A program made the translations under genes and the position numbers. 64,000 nucleotides of DNA from DATARH01 sp035550515 (GTDB lineage Bacteria; Pseudomonadota; Alphaproteobacteria; ATCC43930; CGMCC-115725): positions 28,684 to 92,683 of the forward strand of contig DASZOZ010000031.1 in NCBI GenBank assembly GCA_035550515.1, in the 5' to 3' direction. Below, in pieces: positions 57,112 through 64,000 of the stretch; within the stretch, counting starts at the first letter, position 1, and each line of letters starts with the position of its first letter. The notes under the pieces are model-generated. The model saw only the letters and a list, made by a program, of their open reading frames with translations, had not been told where the DNA came from and did not search any database.

Positions 57112-57987
57112 TCAACCGCCCGGCGCGAGCAGGGCCAGTACCTTTTCGTCCGGCTTGCGGCCGCCATCGGGGCTGATCGCCTGGATGCAGATATGGTCGG
57201 CCCCGGCATCCCAATGCTGTTGCAGTCGGGCGCGGATCTTCCCTTCGTCGCCCCAGGCGACGTTCTCGTCGATAAAGCGGTCGCTGCCGCCGCCGGCAAA
57301 ATCGGCGTCGCCAAAGCCGAGCCGGCGCCAATTGTTGAGATAATTGTCGAGCCGCAGGTAGTTGGCGAGCGCCTCGCGGCTGAGGCGCCGCGCTTTCGCC
57401 GCGTCGGTCTCCAGCAGCACCCAGACCTCGGGGCACAACAATTTTCCGTGACCGAGGATGCGCCGCGCCTCGGCGGTGTGCTCGGGCGTCACGTTGTAGG
57501 GATGCGCGCCGTCGGCATGGCTCGCCGACAGCGCCAGCATGCGCGGCCCGAGAGCGGCCAGGATGGTCAGCGGCCTTTCCGCCGGCTCCGGCGCGCCGTA
57601 CGGCGCCGCCTGCATCGCGTCGAGATAGCCGCGCATCGTCGCGATCGGCTTGCCGTAAGTGTGGCCGCGCACGCCCTCGACCGACGGCACGTGCGACACG
57701 CCGAGCCCCAGTAGAAAGCGGCCGCCGGATTGCTCGGCCAGCGCGCGCTGGCCGTTCGCCATCGCCATCGCATCGCGGGCGTAGATGTTGGCGATGCCCG
57801 GCGCGACGACGAGCTTCGTGGTGTTGGCCAGCAGCCAGGACGAATGCACCATCACGTCGCGGCCGCGGCTTTCCGGCAGCCACAGCGCCGCGTAACCCCA
57901 GCCCTCGACCCGCTTGGCGAAGGCCGCGCCTTCCGCCGCGGTCATCGTGTCCATCGCCGCCCACACGCCGAGCTTGCCGAGTTTCAT
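57112..57987 (-). CDS. LLM-class F420-dependent oxidoreductase-like protein
   Basis: A 291-residue luciferase-like TIM-barrel oxidoreductase, TIGR03620-like: LGVWAAMDTM at the start, YAALWLPESRGRD, VAPGIANIYARDAMAMANG and GLGVSHVPSVEGVRG. Members use F420 or flavin; the window gives no sign of F420 synthesis, so the cofactor is open. The Met at 57987 is favoured by a GGAGCGG site and the family start MKLGKLGV. Confidence 0.85.
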   Translation of the reverse strand: MKLGKLGVWAAMDTMTAAEGAAFAKRVEGWGYAALWLPESRGRDVMVHSSWLLANTTKLVVAPGIANIYARDAMAMANGQRALAEQSGGRFLLGLGVSHVPSVEGVRGHTYGKPIATMRGYLDAMQAAPYGAPEPAERPLTILAALGPRMLALSASHADGAHPYNVTPEHTAEARRILGHGKLLCPEVWVLLETDAAKARRLSREALANYLRLDNYLNNWRRLGFGDADFAGGGSDRFIDENVAWGDEGKIRARLQQHWDAGADHICIQAISPDGGRKPDEKVLALLAPGG

Positions 57988-58168
57988 CCGCCGCTCCTCC
58001 CGCTGCCGCACCGATATTAGGGGTTTCCGCCGCGCCCGGTGCAGCAAAAATGCTCATCCCGGCGCGGGCCGGGAGTGCTCGTTCGGCCGCCGGGACGGAA
58101 AACGGAGCAGGCGCGCCGTTCAGTCCCCTTGTTCCTGCGGTGGCCCGCGCGATATCACCGTGGGCGGC

Positions 58169-59350
58169 ATGCCCATTCTGTTTCTCATCGTCCTCATCGA
58201 CCTGATCGGGTTCGGTCTCGTCATCCCGCTCCTGCCGTTCTACGCCGAGCGGTTTTCCGCGACGCCGCAAGAGGTCACAGTGCTGCTCGCGGTCTATTCG
58301 GCGGTGCAGATGCTGACCGCCCCGGTCTGGGGGCGAATGAGCGACCGGGTCGGGCGGCGGCCGGTGCTGATGGTGAGCCTGAGCGCCGCGGCGCTCGCCT
58401 ACCTCTGGCTCGCTTTCGCCGACGCGCTGTGGATGCTGTTCGCGGCGCGGGCGCTGGCCGGCGCCTGCGCCGGCAACATCGCCGCGGCGCAAGCCTACGT
58501 CGCCGACATCACGCCGCCCGAGAAGCGCGCGCACGGCATGGGGATGATCGGCGCGGCGTTCGGGCTGGGGTTTATCATCGGCCCGGCGATCGGCGGCACG
58601 GTGGCCGGCGGCAATCTCGCGACCGCCGATCTGCGCACGCCCGGCCTGATCGCCTGCGGCCTGTCGTTGATCGCGCTGCTCGGCGTGCTGATCGTGCTGC
58701 GGGAAAGCCGGCCGGCGGGGTTGACGCCGCGGCCGCGCAGGAGCCGCCTCGCATCGCTGCGCGATGCGCTGACCCGCCGGAGCCTGGCGCGGCTGCTGGT
58801 GGTTTTTTTCCTCGGCACGGTCGCGTTTGGCGGCATGGAGGCGATCTTCGCGTTGTGGGCGATGGCGCAGTTCGGCTGGGGTCCGATGCCGATCGGCTAT
58901 ATTTTCGCCTATATCGGCGTGCTCGCGGCGATCATGCAGGGCGGGCTGACCGGCCGGCTGACCGCGCGGTTCGGCGAGGAGAAGCTGCTGGTCGCCGGCC
59001 TGGTGCTGATCGCGCTCGGGCTGGTGATCATCCCGGCGGCGCATGACCTGGCGGTGCTGGTGGTCGCGGTGAGCAGCCTGGCGCTCGGCATGGGGGCGAT
59101 GCAGCCCGCGCTCAACAGCCTGATCTCGCGCCGCGCCGGCGCCGAGGAGCAGGGCGAGGTCATGGGCGTGGCGCAATCGGTGGCGAGCCTGTCGCGCGTG
59201 CTGGGCCCGATCCTCGCCGGGGCGCTGTTTGCCGGGTGGGGGCGGAGCAGCCCGTTCCTCGCCGGCATGGTGCTGGTGGTCGTCGCCGCCGCGCTGAGCT
59301 GGCGCCTGCCGCCGGCCGAACCGTCCGCCGCGCCGCGGCCGGCCGGATGA
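58169..59350 (+). CDS. MFS drug-type exporter (TetA-like, DHA1 family)
   Basis: A 393-residue twelve-helix antiporter. Family motifs are LIGFGLVIPLLPFYA in helix 1, WGRMSDRVGRRPVLM (motif A) in loop 2-3 and GPAIGG in motif C at helix 5, as in proton-driven drug exporters such as TetA. The substrate cannot be told. A GTG 9 bases upstream is an alternative start. Its stop TGA is part of an ATGA overlap that begins the 14-base mini-ORF array leading into the next gene. Confidence 0.88.
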   Translation: MPILFLIVLIDLIGFGLVIPLLPFYAERFSATPQEVTVLLAVYSAVQMLTAPVWGRMSDRVGRRPVLMVSLSAAALAYLWLAFADALWMLFAARALAGACAGNIAAAQAYVADITPPEKRAHGMGMIGAAFGLGFIIGPAIGGTVAGGNLATADLRTPGLIACGLSLIALLGVLIVLRESRPAGLTPRPRRSRLASLRDALTRRSLARLLVVFFLGTVAFGGMEAIFALWAMAQFGWGPMPIGYIFAYIGVLAAIMQGGLTGRLTARFGEEKLLVAGLVLIALGLVIIPAAHDLAVLVVAVSSLALGMGAMQPALNSLISRRAGAEEQGEVMGVAQSVASLSRVLGPILAGALFAGWGRSSPFLAGMVLVVVAAALSWRLPPAEPSAAPRPAG

Positions 59351-59545
59351 GTGCCGCCCGATGAGCCCGCTGCCATGAGCCCGCCGCCATGAGCCCGCCG
59401 CCATGAGCCCGCCGCCGTGAGCCCGCCGCCATGAGCCCGCTGCCATGAGCCCGCTGCCGTGAGCCCGCTGCCATGAGCCCGCTGCCATGAGCCCGCCGCC
59501 ATGAGCCCGCTGCCGTGAGCCCGCTGCCATGAGCCCGCTGCCGTG
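59347..59545 (+). repeat. 14-base tandem array forming a ladder of overlapping five-codon mini-ORFs
   Basis: Thirteen perfect-length units of RTGAGCCCGYTGCC or RTGAGCCCGCCGCC (starts 59361, 59375 and every 14 bases to 59529) lead into the ABC gene start at 59543. Each unit starts with ATG or GTG and reads M-S-P-[LP]-P before a TGA that overlaps the next start by four bases. A first mini-ORF (59347, MSAAR) links the MFS stop to unit 1. The only variation is A/G at base 1 and T/C at base 10. Confidence 0.95.
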
Positions 59546-61384
59546 AGCCCGCGGGGCCGGATGCCGCCGTCGCTTGCCGGCGGGGCGAAAGGTTCGCTGC
59601 GCGACGGGCTGCGCGCGCTGCGTGGGCTGCTGCCCTATCTCTGGCCGCGCGACGCGCTGGAGCTGCGGCTGCGCGTCGTGGCCGCGCTGGGGCTGCTGGT
59701 CGGCGCCAAGACGATCAACATCGCGGTGCCGTTTCTCTACAAGCATGCGGTCGACACGCTGAGCGGCAGATACGGCCTGGTGACCGTGCCGGTCGTGCTG
59801 ATCCTCGCCTATGGGGCGGCGCGGGTCTGCACCCAGGGCTTCAACGAACTGCGCGACGCGGTGTTCGCCAAGGTCGAGCAGCGCGCCATCCGCCGGCTGG
59901 CGCTGTCGACCTTCCGCCACCTGCATGTGCTGTCGCTGCGCTTCCATCTCGACCGGCGCACCGGCGGGTTGGCGCGCGCGGTCGGGCGCGGCACGCAGGC
60001 GATCGATTTCCTGTTGACCTTCATCCTCTTCAACATCGTGCCGACGGTGGTGGAAATCCTCATCGTCTGCGGGATTTTGTGGCGGCTCTACGACTGGCAG
60101 TTCGCCGCCGTGACCTTTGCGACGATCACGGTCTATGTCGGTTTCACGTTCGCGATGACCGATTGGCGGGTGCGCTTCCGCCAGGAGATGAATACCCGGG
60201 ACACCGAGGCCAACACCAAGGCGGTCGACAGCCTGATCAATTACGAGACGGTCAAATACTTCGCCAACGAGGCGCACGAGGCGCGGCGCTACGACCGCTC
60301 GCTGCAGGCCTATGAGCGCGCCGCGGTGCGCAGCGAGACGACGCTGGCGATGCTCAATGTCGGCCAGGGCGTCATCATCGCCTGCGGCCTTATCGGGGTG
60401 ATGCTGCTGGCGGCGGCGGGGGTCGCCGGCGGGCGCATGAGCGTCGGCGATTTCGTGCTGGTCAACACCTACCTGATCCAGCTCTACATGCCGCTCAACT
60501 TTCTCGGCATGGTCTATCGCAACATCAAGCAGTCGCTGGTCGACCTCGAACAGATGCTGGCGCTGTTGCAGGAGGCGCCCGAGATCGTCGACCGGCCCGC
60601 CGCGCCGCCGCTCGTCGTGCGGCACGGCGCGGTGGCGTTCCGCCATGTCGATTTCCGTTACGACCCGCGCCGGCCGATCCTCGCAGACATCGACTTCGTC
60701 ATCGCGCCCGGCGAGACGCTGGCCATCGTCGGCTCGAGCGGCGCCGGCAAATCGACCATCGCCCGGCTACTGTTCCGCTTTTACGATGTCGATGCGGGGG
60801 CGATCGAGATCGACGGCCAGGACGTTCGCGACGTGACGCAAGACAGCCTGCGCCGGGCGATCGGCGTGGTGCCGCAGGACACCGTGCTGTTCAACGACAC
60901 GGTGCTCTACAACATCGCCTACGGCCGGCCCGGTGCCGGCCGCGCCGAGGTCGAGGCGGCGGCGCGGTTCGCCCGCATCCACGATTTTGTCATGGGACTG
61001 CCCGACGGCTACGACACGATGGTCGGTGAGCGCGGGCTCAAATTGTCGGGCGGCGAGAAGCAGCGCGTCGCGATCGCCCGGGTCATCCTCAAGGCGCCGG
61101 CGATACTGGTCTTCGACGAGGCGACCTCAGCGCTCGACACCAAGACCGAGCGCGAAATCCAGGCCAGCCTCGCCGAGGTCGCCGCCGGCCGCACGACCTT
61201 GATCATCGCCCACCGGCTGTCGACCATCGTCGACGCCGACCAGATCCTGGTGCTCGATGCCGGACGCGTCGTCGAACGCGGCCACCACCGCGAGCTGCTT
61301 GCCCGCGACGGCCTCTACGCCGCGATGTGGTCGCGCCAGCAGGAAGCCGCCCGCCGCGAAGCCGCAATGGAAGAGGCGGAGTGA
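59543..61384 (+). CDS. Atm1-type ABC exporter (ABCB7/HMT1 family)
   Basis: A 613-residue half-transporter: six membrane helices in about 40-320 (GAKTINIAVPFLYKHAVDTL is the Atm1-family hallmark), with NTKAVDSLINYETVKYFANE as the glutathione-site region, then an ATPase domain with Walker A GSSGAGKST (397-405), signature LSGGEKQR and Walker B ILVFDEATSALD. It would export glutathione-bound metal or sulfur species. The GTG at 59543 lies in the last repeat unit with no separate ribosome site; ATG 59561 is the alternative. Start selection and expression may depend on the array. Confidence 0.93.
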   Translation: MSPRGRMPPSLAGGAKGSLRDGLRALRGLLPYLWPRDALELRLRVVAALGLLVGAKTINIAVPFLYKHAVDTLSGRYGLVTVPVVLILAYGAARVCTQGFNELRDAVFAKVEQRAIRRLALSTFRHLHVLSLRFHLDRRTGGLARAVGRGTQAIDFLLTFILFNIVPTVVEILIVCGILWRLYDWQFAAVTFATITVYVGFTFAMTDWRVRFRQEMNTRDTEANTKAVDSLINYETVKYFANEAHEARRYDRSLQAYERAAVRSETTLAMLNVGQGVIIACGLIGVMLLAAAGVAGGRMSVGDFVLVNTYLIQLYMPLNFLGMVYRNIKQSLVDLEQMLALLQEAPEIVDRPAAPPLVVRHGAVAFRHVDFRYDPRRPILADIDFVIAPGETLAIVGSSGAGKSTIARLLFRFYDVDAGAIEIDGQDVRDVTQDSLRRAIGVVPQDTVLFNDTVLYNIAYGRPGAGRAEVEAAARFARIHDFVMGLPDGYDTMVGERGLKLSGGEKQRVAIARVILKAPAILVFDEATSALDTKTEREIQASLAEVAAGRTTLIIAHRLSTIVDADQILVLDAGRVVERGHHRELLARDGLYAAMWSRQQEAARREAAMEEAE

Positions 61385-61411
61385 CCTCAGGCAATCGCAT
61401 TGCGGGAGAGG
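61385..61411. repeat. Fragment of a GCAATCGCATTGCGGGAGAGGG element
   Basis: The 28-base gap between the ABC exporter and meaB consists of TCAGGCAATCGCATTGCGGG and AGAGGG, the right end of the hairpin family seen at 6.06 kb. It ends in AGAGGG, which may double as the meaB ribosome site. Confidence 0.5.
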
Positions 61412-61412
61412 G

Positions 61413-62384
61413 ATGAGCACGGCCGAACTGGCCGCCGCGATCCGCGCCGGCGACCGGCGGGCGCTGGCGCGGGCGGTGACGCTGGTCGAGTCGACGCGCG
61501 CCGATCACCGCGAGGCCGCCGAGCGGCTGGTCGAGACGCTGCTGCCGCACACCGGGACGGCGACGCGGCTCGGCATCTCGGGGCCGCCGGGGGCCGGCAA
61601 ATCGACCTTTATCGAGCGCCTGGGTCTCGACGGCCTCAAGCGCGGCCGCAAGATCGCGGTGCTCGCCGTCGACCCCGCCTCCAAGCGCGGCGGCGGCGCG
61701 ATCCTCGGCGACAAGACGCGGATGGCCGAGCTGTCGCGCGACCCGCGCGCCTTTATCCGCCCGTCACCGGGCGCCGCCGACAGGGGCGGCGTGGCGCGCC
61801 GCACGCGCGAGACGATCCTGCTGTGCGAGGCGGCCGGGTTCGACACGGTCATGGTCGAGACGGTCGGCGCCGGGCAGTCGGAAACCACCGTCGCCGAGAT
61901 GGTCGACATGTTCTTCCTGATCCTCCCGCCGGCCGCCGGCGACGAGCTTCAGGGCCTCAAACGCGGCATCATCGAGCTGGCCGACCTGGTCCTGGTCAAC
62001 AAGGCCGACGGCGAGCTGCTCGATCATGCGACGCGCTCGGCCGCCGACTATGCGAACGCGCTGCGCCTGATCCGGCCGCGGGTCGCCGGCTGGACGCCGC
62101 CGGTGCGCGCGGTCTCGGCGCTCAAGGGTATCGGCATCGACGGGGTGTGGGACGATGTGGCCCGCTTCCGCGCGACGCTGGAGGCGAGCGGCGACTGGCA
62201 CCGCCACCGCGCCGAGCAGGCGCGCGCCGCGCTGTGGACCGAGATCGCCGACGGGTTGATGGCGCAATTCCGCGCCGCGCCCGCCATCGCCGCCCGTCTC
62301 GCCGGCATCGAAGATGAGGTTATGGCGGGCAGGCGCACCGCTGCGGACGGAGCGCGGGAGCTTCTGGCGATCTTTCGTCGCTGA
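61413..62384 (+). CDS. meaB: Methylmalonyl-CoA mutase-associated GTPase MeaB
   Basis: A 323-residue G3E GTPase: P-loop GPPGAGKST (57-65), VDPASKRGGGAILGDKTRM, the switch region VETVGAGQSE and NKADG specificity motif. It protects and reloads cobalamin in methylmalonyl-CoA mutase. No mutase gene is in the window. It follows the ABC exporter by 28 bases on the same strand. Confidence 0.94.
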   Translation: MSTAELAAAIRAGDRRALARAVTLVESTRADHREAAERLVETLLPHTGTATRLGISGPPGAGKSTFIERLGLDGLKRGRKIAVLAVDPASKRGGGAILGDKTRMAELSRDPRAFIRPSPGAADRGGVARRTRETILLCEAAGFDTVMVETVGAGQSETTVAEMVDMFFLILPPAAGDELQGLKRGIIELADLVLVNKADGELLDHATRSAADYANALRLIRPRVAGWTPPVRAVSALKGIGIDGVWDDVARFRATLEASGDWHRHRAEQARAALWTEIADGLMAQFRAAPAIAARLAGIEDEVMAGRRTAADGARELLAIFRR

Positions 62385-62399
62385 CAACCCCCACCGCCA

Positions 62400-63392
62400 T
62401 TACCAATCCGCCTGCGGGTAGAGGCCCATCCGGCGCGCCTTCTCGATCACCAGCGCGGTCACCGCGTCGACGGTCGGGGTCGGCACCCGGGCGGCGCGGG
62501 CAAAGGCCTGGACCGAGGTGAGGATGCCGTCGATTTCGGGCGGGCGGTTGCGCTCGAAATCCTGCAGCATCGATGATTTGTGCGGCGAGGTCGGGCGGGC
62601 GCCGTAGGAGCTCTGGAAATTGTCTTCGACGGCGATGCCGTGCGCCAGGGCGACGGCGAGCCCCTCGCGCATCAGCGCCCGGCTGGTCTCGTAAAGCTCG
62701 GGATGGCGGCCGATCACCCCGATCGGCTCGCCGGTCAGCGCGCAGATCGGGCTGGTCGCGAGGTTGCGCAACAGCTTGTCCCAAATCTCGACGCGGATGG
62801 TTTCGGTGAGCGGGATTTCGAGACCGTAGCCTTCGAGAAAGGCGGCGATCGCGCGCAGCCGCTGCGACAGCGTGCCGTCCGGCTCGCCGAGGGTGAATTT
62901 GTTCCTGGTCATCGGCGCGTTCTCGAGCACTCCCGGCGCGACGAGGCTGTTGGCCGAATTGATCATGCAGCCGACGACCCGCTCGTGGCCGATCTCGCGG
63001 GCGAGCGCGCCGGCGGGATCGAGCCGCGACAGGTCGGGGGCGGGCGCCTTCATCTCGGCGCGATAGAGATACCACCAGGGGATGCCGTTCATCGCGAAGA
63101 CGACCGTGGTGTCGGGGCCGCACAGCGTCGCGATCGCCGATGCCGTCTCGGGCAGGGTCGAGGATTTGGCGGTGACGATGACGAGGTCCTGCCGCCCCAG
63201 CTCCTCCGGGCGGTCGGTGGCGCGGATGCGCGCATGGTAGCGCTCGTCGCGGATATGCAGGGTGATGCCGCGCTCGCGGATCGCGGCGAGCTGGGCGCCG
63301 CGGCACACCGCGGCGATATCCGCCCCGGCGGCGCCCAGCCGCGCGGCGAGATGCCCGCCGACCGCGCCGGCGCCAAAGATGGTTGTCTTCAT
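62400..63392 (-). CDS. Ketopantoate reductase-like (PanE/ApbA family) dehydrogenase, second paralogue
   Basis: A 330-residue NADP-binding enzyme with GAGAVG (7-12), TAKSST as the active-site Lys strand, AMNGIPWWYL and WDKLLRNLATSPICALTG with the second catalytic Lys. It is clearly diverged from the paralogue at 7.8 kb. The family covers ketopantoate and other 2-oxo acid reductases. It is convergent with meaB (15 bases) and divergent from the last gene, 27 bases between starts. Confidence 0.86.
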   Translation of the reverse strand: MKTTIFGAGAVGGHLAARLGAAGADIAAVCRGAQLAAIRERGITLHIRDERYHARIRATDRPEELGRQDLVIVTAKSSTLPETASAIATLCGPDTTVVFAMNGIPWWYLYRAEMKAPAPDLSRLDPAGALAREIGHERVVGCMINSANSLVAPGVLENAPMTRNKFTLGEPDGTLSQRLRAIAAFLEGYGLEIPLTETIRVEIWDKLLRNLATSPICALTGEPIGVIGRHPELYETSRALMREGLAVALAHGIAVEDNFQSSYGARPTSPHKSSMLQDFERNRPPEIDGILTSVQAFARAARVPTPTVDAVTALVIEKARRMGLYPQADW

Positions 63393-63419
63393 GCTCGATC
63401 CCTGTTTCCGTGGCCGGCG

Positions 63420-63845
63420 ATGCCGATGCTTCGCGCTCTTGCCGTGGCAGCCGCCGTGCTGTGGCTGTCCCTTTCGCCGGCCGCCGCGCTCGACCTGTTT
63501 GCCACGCACGAAGTCACGGTGCAATTCGCCACCGCCGACGGCAAGCCGATGGCCGATGCCGACGTCAAGGTCTTTGCGCCGGCCGACCAGAGCCGCGTGG
63601 TCAAGACCGGCAAGACCGACAAGGACGGCAAGTTCACCTTCGGCGCCGACCGCGACGGATTCTGGACCGCCGAGGCCCGGATCAACGGCGATGTCGCGCG
63701 GGCCTCGATCCGGGTCGGCGGCGCCGACGAGCCGCGCGGCGGGCCGTCGCCCTTTCTCGTGATCGGCGGGCTGTTGGTGCTGCTGGTGATCGCGGTGTGG
63801 TACCGCTTTCTGCGGGCGCGGTCGCGCGGCCGCGGACCGCCCTGA
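63420..63845 (+). CDS. Exported membrane-anchored protein with carboxypeptidase-regulatory-like beta domain
   Basis: A 141-residue protein. Signal peptide about 1-24 (LRALAVAAAVLWLSLSPAAA). The middle (about 25-100) resembles a small Ig-like/CarboxypepD_reg domain (VTVQFATADGKPMADADVKV, GKTDKDGKFTFGADRDGFW), and a C-terminal helix (PFLVIGGLLVLLVIAVWY) anchors it, ending in an Arg-rich tail. Similar small domains occur in nickel/cobalt uptake and copper proteins, but the function here is unknown. ATG 63426 is an alternative start. Confidence 0.75.
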   Translation: MPMLRALAVAAAVLWLSLSPAAALDLFATHEVTVQFATADGKPMADADVKVFAPADQSRVVKTGKTDKDGKFTFGADRDGFWTAEARINGDVARASIRVGGADEPRGGPSPFLVIGGLLVLLVIAVWYRFLRARSRGRGPP

Positions 63846-63997
63846 TCAGCGCTGCTGCTCATCGCGCCGCGGGTCGCCGCGCCGCTGCCCATCGCGCTGC
63901 TGCCCGTCGCGCTGCTGGTCGCCGCGCCGCTGCCCGTCGCGCTGCTGCCCGCCGCGCCGCTGCCCGTCGCGCGCCGCAGACCGCCCTGATCAGCGCT
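63835..63997. repeat. 15-base tandem array flanked by a 19-base direct repeat, at the window end
   Basis: GACCGCCCTGATCAGCGCT occurs at 63835-63853, covering the stop of the preceding gene, and again at 63979-63997. Between them lie about eight 15-base units of the GCTGCCCRTCGCGCT type. The second copy of the flank carries the same TGA sequence, so the array may be a duplication product. The right side continues beyond the window and cannot be judged. Confidence 0.8.
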
Positions 63998-64000
63998 ACT

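Noticed and set aside
57104..60646. Very long open frame (1180 codons) on the minus strand across the LLM, MFS and ABC genes
   Set aside because: It is the antisense shadow of real genes with strong family motifs in very GC-rich DNA. It is rich in Arg, Ala and Gly with no recognisable domain. Its repeated HGSGLMAAGSW-like part is merely the reverse of the 14-base array.
60..64000. Insertion sequences, integrases or phage genes
   Set aside because: No transposase, integrase or phage structural protein was recognised in any frame. Repeats here are non-coding palindromes and tandem arrays only.

Overview
The window is 64 kb of very GC-rich, gene-dense bacterial chromosome. The gene content points to an alphaproteobacterium, most likely a Rhodospirillales-type lineage: a TrcR/DUF1013 cell-cycle regulator, a DivK-type receiver, adjacent clpS and clpA, a ccmF-ccmG-ccmH-ccmI run, apaG, meaB and several branched-chain-type (HAAT) ABC transporter genes. 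I cannot name the species. I see no rRNA, tRNA, transposase, phage gene or CRISPR array. No gene-free stretch exceeds 300 bases; the longest gaps (about 100 to 200 bases) are mostly filled by hairpin repeats or tandem arrays.

Layout. 1-8.7 kb: end of a HAAT ATPase gene, CapA-like protein, TrcR, DUF1192 protein, small cytochrome c, a FitAB-like toxin-antitoxin pair, an epimerase, the Ada/2OG-oxygenase alkylation-repair pair, a DUF433/DUF5615 toxin-antitoxin pair and a ketopantoate-reductase-like enzyme. 8.8-24.2 kb: small-molecule amide and hydantoin metabolism (MlrC-type M81 protein, N-carbamoylase-like M20 enzyme with an orphan NMT1-type binding protein, asparaginase-like protein, a complete HAAT transporter with an acyl-CoA ligase inside the operon, then a CobW-type GTPase next to a hydantoinase). 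24.2-31.3 kb: envelope proteins, a large Na+/H+ antiporter, an SDR, tsaD and gpsA. 31.4-37.1 kb: clpS-clpA, a spermidine-synthase fold protein, a zinc alcohol dehydrogenase and a formamidase. 37.2-41.9 kb: cytochrome c maturation genes. 42.0-49.9 kb: an MFS carrier and a minus-strand aromatic catabolism cluster (two VOC proteins, DOPA-dioxygenase-like, HpaB-like monooxygenase, TtuC-like dehydrogenase, LigI-type amidohydrolase) with a divergent LysR regulator. 49.9-64 kb: mepA, divK, maiA, ctpA, a MetX-like hydrolase, folE, apaG, an LLM oxidoreductase, MFS and Atm1-type ABC exporters, meaB and a second ketopantoate-reductase-like gene.

The most unusual feature is repeat DNA acting on coding sequence. 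A 14-base repeat between an MFS gene and an ABC exporter gene makes an unbroken ladder of 14 five-codon mini-ORFs linked by ATGA/GTGA stop-start overlaps. A 15-base repeat gives TsaD a tail of 24 proline-rich pentapeptides. A 12-base repeat extends a PIN toxin. Palindromic dispersed repeats lie in frame inside a CobW GTPase and at the start of the 2OG oxygenase. Four families of dispersed hairpin repeats occupy many of the remaining gaps.
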